Made by a program: the position numbers and the translations under genes. A DNA stretch of 64,000 nt from Parachitinimonas caeni (GTDB taxonomy: Bacteria; Pseudomonadota; Gammaproteobacteria; Burkholderiales; Chitinimonadaceae), in the NCBI RefSeq assembly GCF_030129945.1, contig NZ_JARRAF010000016.1, positions 1 to 64,000 of the forward strand, read 5' to 3'. The notes under the pieces are model-generated. The model saw only the letters and a list, made by a program, of their open reading frames with translations. It did no database searches and had not been told where the DNA came from. Numbering within the stretch: position 1 is the stretch's first letter; the number at the start of each line of letters is the position of its first letter. This document shows, one piece after another, positions 8,315 to 16,075 of the stretch.

Positions 8315-11300
8315 TCAACGTCGGTCATGGTGGCGGTTACCACCTTGCCCTTCGATTTGGTGTTGATCCCGTGCAGGGGATGGCGGCGGCTCGCTTGGCT
8401 GACGCTCTTCCAGCGTAGAGGCAGGGGAAGGGGAGGGTGGTGTAGTCGGTTGCATTTCCAGATCGCGTGGGTTGGCCGGGGATGGAGGGCGCGATGGGGA
8501 CGGTGGCATGGTGTCTTCCGGCGCCCCAGATGCCGGTGCGCCCGCCACTTCCAGCGGAATGCCGGCTTCGTTGGGGCGACTGCTGCGACGGACACCGCTT
8601 TCGTCGGGGCCACGCCGTTGGTTGGGATCCCGTTTCTGGCTTGCCGGCCCCTGTTGGCCCTCGATCGGTGCATCGCTCCCTACCTGGCCGATGTGACGAT
8701 CTGATGATTCCCCTGTGGTGCGGGCAGGGTAGTGATCCGCCTGATCATGTACCGGATTGCTGTCTCCGGTTTCCAGTTCATTGTGACTGGCGCGAGGGCG
8801 TTGTTGCCCGGTCACCGTAGATGCCCCATCTTCGATATCGCTGCCGGCGCGGGCGGGTCGGTTGTCACTGGACGACGGATTGCTCGCTCCAGCAGAGGGA
8901 GTGTGGCTCCCTTCATATTGCCCCTCTATCCCCGCAGAACCCCCGCCACCCGCCGCAGATGGGGTGGGGGGACTGCCGCTGGCGGGTGCCATATCGGCTT
9001 GTGCATTGGCGCGTTGGTCGATAGTGCCTTGGCCGCCGACGCCTTCCAGATCTCCTTGCGGTGGCAAGCTATCCGATTCCGAGCGCCCCTTGGGGGGGCG
9101 ACCGGCGCCCGCGCCACTGGCAGCACCGCCCGCTGCGGCGCGCTGGCCACCCCCGGCGCGGTTGCTATTCATGGCGGACATCACGCCCTGAGCACGGTGG
9201 ACAACCCCTTGCGCACCAGATTGCATACGGCTGGAAGCCGCAGATTCGCCAAGATCCGGAATGCCGGCACCGATCCAGCGCAGGATGTGATCAGGCAGCG
9301 TTTGGGGCAGGGCGAACAGCATGTATAACACCGGCATCAGCAGCATGCCGTAAGCCAGTAGATAGAGCAGGATCGACAGAGGGCCGAACCAGCTGCCGGC
9401 GGTATTGGCTGCCATGATCTGAATGAAGACGCTGTTGATATACCCGACCACGGTATCAACCAGGACGATGGAGGTAAACAGGCCGAAGATCATCAACGAA
9501 GGGCGGCTGAACAAGGCGAAAATCATCAGATAACCTTGCTGCTGACCACCAATGAAGGAGCCCTGGCTGGGCGTCAGGTGCATCATCGCCCACAGCGGGG
9601 TGGCTGCCACCGCCTTGATTACCGCCACCAGCCAGCCAACCACACCGATGGTAAAGATGGCGTAGGGCAGCATGGGCAGGTAGATGGAAAAGTAGTATCC
9701 AACCAGCAGGCCCCATTCAGTCAGACGGTCGAGCATCGGGAAGGCTGCGCTGGATAACACCTGATATTGATTTCCTGCGGCTTGCGTACCCGGCATGCCG
9801 GCCTGTGTCATGGCATTGACGGTGGCGCCGCCTGCCTGGGTGGCGAGACTGAGCTTGGCCAGCATGGCGGCTTCGGAGTACTGCAGGACGACATCGCCCA
9901 CCAGCTTTAGCCGGTCCAGGACATTTTTTTCTCCAACCAGCGAGTGAATGAGCCAGCGCGTCATCGACTCCCCCATGGCGGACGAATACTGCTTGAGGGC
10001 GAATTCGACGTCTCCCGAGGCAATGACATCCCGCGCCAGAAAATCTGCGGCAGCGGGGATGACCTTCATGTCCAGGCCCAGTTTACCCTTATCCGACGAC
10101 AACTTGAGTTCAAGCTTGGCCTGGGGTGGCTTTTGCAGATATTCGTTGTTGGCTTGGCTGATGATGGCGTTAGTGATGGTTTCGTAGCTGGTTTCGACAA
10201 ATTGCCGGCTGGGATCAATCGGCAGCCGTTGGAAATTTGGGCGTGTTTGCGCCAGCTTCAGGCGGAATTCGCCCTGAATGGCGTTCTGGATGGCGGCCAG
10301 CTGCAGATTCCATCCGCCGGCGCGTGACCAGCCCTTGGCGGCCAGATCATCGGCCCAGCCATAGCCTTCGGGCATTCTGGACCGTGAACCTCCGCTGGAA
10401 GACGACGCAGACAGCTTTTTCGACCAATACTTTTGCAGCTCTGGAATGATGGGTGCCTTGACCTGCACCTGAAGTGGGCCGAGGTCCACCTCGGCCAACT
10501 GCCAGTCGCCCGACAGCGCTCGTTCGTAGCGCTGGGCAATGCAATTGAGTTCGGCCACGTCAACTCTGGTGGTGTTGCCCGGCTTGCTGGTTCCTCCAGA
10601 CGATGTTGTCGAAAGGCATTTCTCGGTACTGCCCCCACTGCCCCCTGGCCCGCTGGGGGCACTCTGGCCGACATAACCCGGCATGATGACCGGCAGATAC
10701 GCATCGAAGACATAGGCGCTATAGCTCTGTACGGAATCGAGCATAGTCTGGGTGGCATAAGATTGCTTGGCCCGGATCAGCTGACGAAACAGGAAGACCT
10801 GGCTATCCAGTTCGCTGCCTGGCAGATAAAAGCCGAGCGTATCTTCAAGCAGGGTTGAGACCGGATTGCTGGGGCCACTGGTGACCTTTCCTTTGTCCTT
10901 ATTGGGGGAGGAGAAAATCATCTTGCCGCAGATGGGCGTGCCCCCACTCAAAGAAGTGGGGATGCCTTGACTGATGCGGTCGTCGGCCCAACGGACGCTG
11001 GCCCAGTTGCCGAGCAGATCATTGGGATTGGTAATGTCGTTGTTGAGGCGCGCAACCGACGCGTTGTAACCGTAATTGATGGACCAACGGCAGATTTCTG
11101 ACCGAAACACCGCCATCACCGCATCGCGTGCGCCGATTGTTGGCAGATCCAGGCTGACAGGATCGTATTGATAGGTTTTGGCATAAGTATCCAACCCCGT
11201 CCGGTAGACATCGTTTGCCAAACCCACGCTCCAGATCACCACCTGCAATAGGCCGATCTGGATCAGCGAGAAGCCGGAGGCGGTCGGCAGCAGCATGGAG

Positions 11301-11581
11301 GCACCGAGCGCCATGCGCAGCGGGGTCCATACTGCTGACCAGCTGCGCCCCATGGCTTCGCCATCGTTGGCGGTGTTGGCCACCCCGATGATCAGCACAT
11401 AGGTGATGATCATCGAACCGACCAGTAGTAACCCGCTGTTGAATACGCCAAACATGGCCCCCAGTACGGTGACGGTGCCATCGCCGGCATTGCCGGCATT
11501 TTCGAGCAGCCTGTCGATAACCGTGCCGAAGATATCCCGCAACATTTGCAGGGAAGGATCATCTTTATCGGGGTTAAACAT
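8315..11581 (-). CDS. Orphan DotA/TraY-family membrane protein
   Basis: A 1088-residue protein resembling DotA of the Dot/Icm type IVB secretion system and TraY of IncI plasmids. In that family it is a large polytopic inner-membrane component of the transfer apparatus. Visible are an N-terminal hydrophobic segment with VANTANDGEAMGRSWSAVWTPLRMALG (about 68-95) characteristic of the family, a long periplasmic-type region (about 150-610), a cluster of four hydrophobic segments (about 625-770) and a tail of some 300 residues rich in Gly, Ser, Pro and acidic residues that is probably disordered. No other dot/icm, tra or pil gene is present within the window, so its partners are elsewhere or it works alone. 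It converges with ppsA; upstream lies the amylase gene on the same strand. Confidence 0.75.
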   Translation of the reverse strand: MFNPDKDDPSLQMLRDIFGTVIDRLLENAGNAGDGTVTVLGAMFGVFNSGLLLVGSMIITYVLIIGVANTANDGEAMGRSWSAVWTPLRMALGASMLLPTASGFSLIQIGLLQVVIWSVGLANDVYRTGLDTYAKTYQYDPVSLDLPTIGARDAVMAVFRSEICRWSINYGYNASVARLNNDITNPNDLLGNWASVRWADDRISQGIPTSLSGGTPICGKMIFSSPNKDKGKVTSGPSNPVSTLLEDTLGFYLPGSELDSQVFLFRQLIRAKQSYATQTMLDSVQSYSAYVFDAYLPVIMPGYVGQSAPSGPGGSGGSTEKCLSTTSSGGTSKPGNTTRVDVAELNCIAQRYERALSGDWQLAEVDLGPLQVQVKAPIIPELQKYWSKKLSASSSSGGSRSRMPEGYGWADDLAAKGWSRAGGWNLQLAAIQNAIQGEFRLKLAQTRPNFQRLPIDPSRQFVETSYETITNAIISQANNEYLQKPPQAKLELKLSSDKGKLGLDMKVIPAAADFLARDVIASGDVEFALKQYSSAMGESMTRWLIHSLVGEKNVLDRLKLVGDVVLQYSEAAMLAKLSLATQAGGATVNAMTQAGMPGTQAAGNQYQVLSSAAFPMLDRLTEWGLLVGYYFSIYLPMLPYAIFTIGVVGWLVAVIKAVAATPLWAMMHLTPSQGSFIGGQQQGYLMIFALFSRPSLMIFGLFTSIVLVDTVVGYINSVFIQIMAANTAGSWFGPLSILLYLLAYGMLLMPVLYMLFALPQTLPDHILRWIGAGIPDLGESAASSRMQSGAQGVVHRAQGVMSAMNSNRAGGGQRAAAGGAASGAGAGRPPKGRSESDSLPPQGDLEGVGGQGTIDQRANAQADMAPASGSPPTPSAAGGGGSAGIEGQYEGSHTPSAGASNPSSSDNRPARAGSDIEDGASTVTGQQRPRASHNELETGDSNPVHDQADHYPARTTGESSDRHIGQVGSDAPIEGQQGPASQKRDPNQRRGPDESGVRRSSRPNEAGIPLEVAGAPASGAPEDTMPPSPSRPPSPANPRDLEMQPTTPPSPSPASTLEERQPSEPPPSPARDQHQIEGQGGNRHHDRR

Positions 11582-11853
11582 AATGGACTCAACCCGGAAT
11601 TGGCAAAATGGCTGGTTTAATCGTAGTACATCATTGATTTTTCATGGTCAGGGCTATGGAAATAAAACAATTTAATAAACAATGAGGTGTGATGTTTTTA
11701 TTTTGTTGGTAAATCTGTTTTTTGTATAAAACAGCGAATGAACATTTGTTGGGGTTTGAATAAAACAATAGCCCGCATTTGCGGGCTATTTGAAATGGAG
11801 AGTTATGTGCAGGTTCGGTTGATATTTTTCTGGAAACAAAACCTCTATAGAAC
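11582..11853. other. AT-rich intergenic region upstream of the DotA-like gene
   Basis: The stretch holds the amylase terminator and a degenerate dispersed repeat. About 11640-11760 is markedly AT-rich compared with the flanking genes and probably holds the DotA-like gene promoter, though no clear -35/-10 pair was identified. Confidence 0.4.
11767..11791 (-). terminator. Terminator after the amylase gene
   Basis: Inverted repeat ATAGCCCGC / GCGGGCTAT with a four-base loop, followed on the minus strand by TTGTTTTATT. It lies about 65 bases past the amylase stop. Confidence 0.8.
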
Positions 11854-11857
11854 CTAA
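11831..11857 (+). repeat. Degenerate dispersed repeat; supplies amylase stop codon
   Basis: TGGAAACAAAACCTCTATAG followed by AACCTAA matches the CCGGAAACAAAACGTCAACA plus GAACCTAA end of the family with several changes. Its CTA (11854-11856) is the stop codon of the leftward alpha-amylase gene. Confidence 0.65.
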
Positions 11858-13461
11858 TTCAGCCGGGCCCCCACATGCAGGGCGATGGCGGACTGAGCGG
11901 GGATCGTCATGGTCAGCCGGCCATCCGAGTTGACGGGAATGGCGTTGGTGCAGACGCCATTGCCGGCAATCGTCAGGGCATCGCAGTAAACGCCGCCAGG
12001 CAGGCTGGTTTCAAAGGTGCGCGAAACGGGTGTGGATTCACGGTTGATGGCGACAAACCCCTTGTTGCCGCGACCAAATGCAATGGCGTTGCTGCCGTTA
12101 TCCCACCAGTTGCTGATGGAGGTACCGGCGACCATTTTGCGGAAAGCCAGCATGCGGGCCACGGCGGTGACGCGATGCTCACAAACCCAGCGGCCTTTGC
12201 TGATGGCACCATCCACTTTGGCAGGGCAGTCCGGCGTGTTGTCATTGACGTAGACCGGACGAGTAACCCCTCCCGCACTGGCTGGTGGACCAGCATCGGT
12301 GCCTGCCTTGCTGCCGCGATCAAAACTGTAGCCCGACATGATCGACGGGTAACCATAAGGCTGCGCCAGCATGTAGATGGTGGCGAGGTGGTAGAGCGCG
12401 TCGTCGGCGTAATACAGACCGTCACTGCGCTGAGTGTCATGGTTATCCACAAAGACGACGGCTTTATCGGAAGGCATCAGCCCCCAGCTTTTCTCATTGA
12501 AACGTGCAGGATTGAGGTCTGCCAGCTTTTCTCCTTTGGTATTGAGAAATTTGCTGCCGATACCACGGAATTTGAATTCGGTGATGTCAGAGGCGCCAGA
12601 AGAGTCATAGGCCACACCGTAATAGTCGCTGGCTTTAACCGCTTCCCCGCCATTGTCGATGACTTCCAGAAAGTAATAGGGTAGGGGCCGGCCGGCGGCA
12701 CTGAGTGTGCTGTTGACCTTGCGCAGGATGTCATTGAGTTCGGCCGCGTTGATATGTTTGGCTGCATCAATCCTGAAGCCGGCTACACCCAGCCGAGCCA
12801 GCTCAACCAGATAGTTGCTGATCTGTTGCTGGACATTGGAGCCCCCAGTGTCCAGGTCAGCCAGCCCCAGCAGCTCGCAATCCTGCACGTTGGCAGCGCT
12901 CTTGTAGTCGCTGACGCTGCAGGCGGTGTGAAAGTCGCTACGCGCGTAGAGCGACGGGTAATCGTACTTGCTGTAGGGGGTGCCGTGACTACCCGTGCCA
13001 GTGCCGGCAGTCATGTGGTTGATGACGGCATCAACATAGATGCCAACCCCTGCCGCCTTGCAACGGCTGACCATATCGACGAATTCGGCCCGGGTGCCAC
13101 TGCGGCTCTGGTCCAGACGGTAAGACACGGGCTGATAGCGTTGCCACCAGGGGTAGCTTGCGCCACTGCTGGCTGCTGCAATGACCGCGTGTTCATTGGG
13201 TGGCGATACCTGCACGGCTTTGAAGCCCCTTGGCCCCAGATAGTTTTCACACTCGCGCGCGACATCGGTCCAGCGCCATTCAAACAGATGGACAAAGGCA
13301 TCGCCTGCCGCGCCGGCATTACTGGCGCGATAGGTGGCGGGCACGGTTCTGCGTGAAGGCTCGGGCTTGGTACCACCCCCTGTCGAGCCGGAGTCAGAAC
13401 CTCCACTACAGGCAGTGAGGACAAGCGCGGATGAGACGAGCAGACAAAGCGGGCGTCGCAT
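11854..13461 (-). CDS. Secreted alpha-amylase (GH13), lipoprotein
   Basis: Hydrolyses alpha-1,4 links in starch. The 535-residue precursor has a lipobox (LVLTAC) at about residues 14-19, then a Gly/Ser/Pro linker, so it is probably anchored to the membrane or cell surface. The GH13 signature regions are all present: DAVINH, GFRIDAAKH with the nucleophile aspartate, FLEVID with the acid/base glutamate, and FVDNHDTQR. The spacing and motifs resemble the animal-type, chloride-dependent subfamily. The start has AGGAGA seven bases upstream. Gene is monocistronic: hairpins lie on both sides. The TAG stop belongs to a dispersed repeat. Confidence 0.92.
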   Translation of the reverse strand: MRRPLCLLVSSALVLTACSGGSDSGSTGGGTKPEPSRRTVPATYRASNAGAAGDAFVHLFEWRWTDVARECENYLGPRGFKAVQVSPPNEHAVIAAASSGASYPWWQRYQPVSYRLDQSRSGTRAEFVDMVSRCKAAGVGIYVDAVINHMTAGTGTGSHGTPYSKYDYPSLYARSDFHTACSVSDYKSAANVQDCELLGLADLDTGGSNVQQQISNYLVELARLGVAGFRIDAAKHINAAELNDILRKVNSTLSAAGRPLPYYFLEVIDNGGEAVKASDYYGVAYDSSGASDITEFKFRGIGSKFLNTKGEKLADLNPARFNEKSWGLMPSDKAVVFVDNHDTQRSDGLYYADDALYHLATIYMLAQPYGYPSIMSGYSFDRGSKAGTDAGPPASAGGVTRPVYVNDNTPDCPAKVDGAISKGRWVCEHRVTAVARMLAFRKMVAGTSISNWWDNGSNAIAFGRGNKGFVAINRESTPVSRTFETSLPGGVYCDALTIAGNGVCTNAIPVNSDGRLTMTIPAQSAIALHVGARLN

Positions 13462-13540
13462 GGGATCTCCTTGCAGGCAAATCCAGCGAGTGTGCTTTCA
13501 GACGAAATCGGAGTCAAATTACCGGGCCTACAACCTGAAG

Positions 13541-13578
13541 CCCGGCGCGACCGGAAACAAAACGTCAACAGAGCCTAG
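13541..13578 (+). repeat. Dispersed repeat end between amylase and the lux-like cluster
   Basis: GGCGCGACCGGAAACAAAA followed by CGTCAACAGAGCCTAG. The first part is shared with the copy at 52101-52130. The element lies between the amylase start and the terminator of the next leftward operon. Confidence 0.85.
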
Positions 13579-13580
13579 AC

Positions 13581-13619
13581 AAACGGCCCTGATTGCCGGG
13601 TAAGCAATCAGGGCCGTTT
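13581..13619 (-). terminator. Terminator of the lux-like cluster
   Basis: A perfect 16-base stem (13581-13596 with 13604-13619) with a seven-base loop; AAA/TTT at the base of the stem. It lies 48 bases beyond the GNAT stop and closes the leftward operon. Confidence 0.8.
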
Positions 13620-13666
13620 GGGGCTGACAGGGGGCAATGGCGTGTATCGCGCCCTGAGCAGTGGGT

Positions 13667-14599
13667 TCAGGCTGCTGAGCTTTGAGCGATGTCCTGAGTT
13701 CCTTCATATAGCGCACGGGCGATTGGGCAGTGAAACTCCAGATCGCGCATGGCGTATCCGCGTTGCAACAGCCAGTACCACTGGCCATCTGGCGCAGGGG
13801 CAAGACCAGTGTCGGCGTAGCCCGCGCGATGCAGGGCTGCCAGCAGCGGCGGGAGCGCGGCGTCGAAGCGGATACGCAGATGAATCAGGCGATTGCGGGG
13901 CAGGCGGGTGATTTCTTCAACGCTTTCCGCGCTGGCATGCTCCAGCGTGACATCCACCCGCTTGCCGTGTGCCGAGATCAGCATCGGGCGATCCAGCTGG
14001 CGATCACCGCTTGAAAGCGGGCTGCTGCCAAAGCGCTCAACCAGAGGCTTGATCCAGCTCGCGGTCTCGCGACCCGTATGGCATTGCGGAATCGGCCGAT
14101 CCTGCAGGGGCATCACGCCAATCACGACACTTTCGCGACCATCGTTACCAAACGGTGATGCGACGTAGTCCAGCAGCAGACCCGTGGTCTGAAAGCCAAG
14201 TGTGCGCGCAAGCCGCTGCGTTTGCGAATGGCTCGATACCATCTTGATGGTCAAGGTGGCCAGCCCTTGCTGCCGTGCATACAGGCACAAATGCTCACCA
14301 AGGCGGGTGGCAATGCCCATGCCGCGTGTCGAGGGATGGGCCACGATCATGGCAAGCTCGGCGCTATCCGGGCCGGCAGGGTCTTGCCACAGAATGGCGT
14401 GACCGACGATGCGGCCTTCCAGCGTCGCGACAGCGGTGCGCCAGAGCTGTTCAATATTGTGATGACGGATCATCGAGGGCAGATAAACGTCCGGATAGAC
14501 GTAGTGCTCACCATAAACGGCCGAGAACAATGCGCTGACGCCTTCGGCATCGCCTTCCTGAAAGTCGCGGATTACGACAGGTGCTGCTGCGGGCTTCAT
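13667..14599 (-). CDS. GNAT N-acetyltransferase with C-terminal extension
   Basis: Last gene of the lux-like operon. The N-terminal half (about residues 8-165) is a GNAT domain: IRDFQEGDAEGVSALFSAVYG, then the acetyl-CoA loop in VAHPSTRGMGIATRLGEHL and LARTLGFQTTG. The remaining 140 residues match no family I recognise and may be a second, degenerate acyltransferase-like domain. The ATG overlaps the stop of the preceding PaaK-like gene (ATGA), so translation is probably coupled and the product acts with it. The longer open frame starting at 14698 lies inside the upstream gene and is rejected. Substrate is unknown; N- or O-acylation of the cluster's product is a reasonable guess. Confidence 0.8.
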   Translation of the reverse strand: MKPAAAPVVIRDFQEGDAEGVSALFSAVYGEHYVYPDVYLPSMIRHHNIEQLWRTAVATLEGRIVGHAILWQDPAGPDSAELAMIVAHPSTRGMGIATRLGEHLCLYARQQGLATLTIKMVSSHSQTQRLARTLGFQTTGLLLDYVASPFGNDGRESVVIGVMPLQDRPIPQCHTGRETASWIKPLVERFGSSPLSSGDRQLDRPMLISAHGKRVDVTLEHASAESVEEITRLPRNRLIHLRIRFDAALPPLLAALHRAGYADTGLAPAPDGQWYWLLQRGYAMRDLEFHCPIARALYEGTQDIAQSSAA

Positions 14600-15957
14600 G
14601 CGGCACCTCCGGGTTGTGCGCGGTAATCGCGGCGGTCGATAACGCGCTGCAGCTTGCCAGTGCGGGCTTGTAGAACCAAGGCCGCCTGACTGCACCATTC
14701 CACCGCCAGAACGGTCTGACCATCAGCCATTTGCTGGGCGAGGCCAGGATCTTTCGCCTCCAGGGTGTCGATCAGCTGCTGGGCCTGTGCTGCAGTACCT
14801 TCATGGGCAATGCGCAGGCATACCTGATCCTTGCCATCGCGGTGATCAATGACCAGTTGCCAGTGGCACTTGCCAACAAGCTGCTGAATCAGCTCTGACA
14901 GCTCATCGGGGAACAGCGAGGCGGCACCGACACGCAGGCGGTGGCCAAGGCTGCTACGCCCCAGCAACACAAATTTGCGCTCAGAACTGCCTTCCGGTTC
15001 GACCCAGGCGGCCAGATCGCCTACCGGGTAGCGGATCAGGGGCATCAGGGCGCGGGTCAGGTTGGTGATGACCAGCATGCCGCTGCGGCCGGTTTCGCGA
15101 ATGACTTCGCCGCTGGCTTCGTCAATGATCTCAACGATGGTTTCGGGCTCGAAGCACCGATGTTCGCCGAGCTGGCAGTCGGGCGTGGCAGCACCGATCA
15201 GGCCGGCATCAACGCTGGCGCAGCCAATCGAGGCAATGCGGGCGTTGGGGAGTACGCGATGCAGCAAATCCAGCTGTTCGGCAAACAGGCTTTCTCCGCC
15301 ATAGAGCAAGGCCGTGACGCAGGGCAGCTGGATGTCCTGGCTGGCCAGGTCGGCCGCATAGCGCAGCAGCTGGGCGGGCACACCAACCAATACGTTGATG
15401 TGATGGCTGAGAATCTGCTCGGTCAATGTTTTGGGGTCTGCTGCCCCGGTGAACGGGTACTCACACACCGGTGTATCCATGTGGGCGAGCGAGCCATGAA
15501 TGAACAGGAAGCTCGCGTAAAGGTCGCCTGCAAAAAACAGATTGGCGATGCGATCTCCTGTATTGAGCTGACGGGACATGCCGCGACCAAACGTGCGCAC
15601 GAAAGTCCGCCATTCCTCGCGGGTGTAGACCGACATTTTTCCGCTGCCGGTCGTACCGCCAGTCTTGAAGACATGGGCGTCGGCGATAGGGCCGGTCAAG
15701 GCCGGCCAGTCGTGCAGGCCACCATTGTTTGCCCAGTACTGGACGGGATCGACCAGAGGCAGGTCGTTGATCTGCCAGCCTGTTGTCGGCACATCGCGAT
15801 AAAGTTGCGCGTAGTAAGGCGAGTGATGGCGCGCAAAAGCCACCAGGTGTTCTAGCTTCAACATGATTTTCTGTGACTCCCCACCGCTGGCAGGATCCCG
15901 GTCGGATCGTGTGCGGCGTGAATAGTCTTCTTTGGTTTTCAAATAATCGGTTTTCAT
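14596..15957 (-). CDS. PaaK-like adenylate-forming ligase
   Basis: Adenylate-forming enzyme of the phenylacetate-CoA ligase superfamily, 453 residues. The AMP-binding signature is FKTGGTTGSGKMSVYTREEW; later motifs are LLYGGESLF, IASIGCASVDAGLIG and the hinge region RSGMLVITNLTRALMPLIRYPVGD. It should activate a carboxylic acid as acyl-AMP; whether the acceptor is CoA, a protein or an amine cannot be told. The start at 15957 has GGAAGAAG upstream. It follows the LuxC-PaaK fusion by 118 bases that contain a stem-loop, and overlaps the GNAT by four bases. It is clearly different in sequence from the PaaK domain fused to LuxC. Confidence 0.82.
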   Translation of the reverse strand: MKTDYLKTKEDYSRRTRSDRDPASGGESQKIMLKLEHLVAFARHHSPYYAQLYRDVPTTGWQINDLPLVDPVQYWANNGGLHDWPALTGPIADAHVFKTGGTTGSGKMSVYTREEWRTFVRTFGRGMSRQLNTGDRIANLFFAGDLYASFLFIHGSLAHMDTPVCEYPFTGAADPKTLTEQILSHHINVLVGVPAQLLRYAADLASQDIQLPCVTALLYGGESLFAEQLDLLHRVLPNARIASIGCASVDAGLIGAATPDCQLGEHRCFEPETIVEIIDEASGEVIRETGRSGMLVITNLTRALMPLIRYPVGDLAAWVEPEGSSERKFVLLGRSSLGHRLRVGAASLFPDELSELIQQLVGKCHWQLVIDHRDGKDQVCLRIAHEGTAAQAQQLIDTLEAKDPGLAQQMADGQTVLAVEWCSQAALVLQARTGKLQRVIDRRDYRAQPGGAA

Positions 15958-16022
15958 TGGGCTTCTTCCCACTCTTCTGCCTAGGGGGTAACCGGGGCAG
16001 CGGTGGCGAAGTCGGGTTGCCT

Positions 16023-16054
16023 GGTCAGCCACAATGGGTAACTGTGGGCTGACC
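16023..16054 (-). other. Intercistronic stem-loop in the lux-like operon
   Basis: GGTCAGCC and GGCTGACC arms extended by ACA/TGT with one bulge, in the gap between the LuxC-PaaK and PaaK-like genes. No T-run follows on the minus strand, so it is more likely an mRNA stability or processing element than a terminator. Confidence 0.5.
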
Positions 16055-16075
16055 GTAGTTCACTCAATTTACTTT

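Noticed and set aside
8461-9100. Plus-strand frames opposite the tail of the DotA-like gene
   Set aside because: The low-complexity, GC-rich tail opens several frames on the other strand; none has a ribosome site or recognisable sequence.
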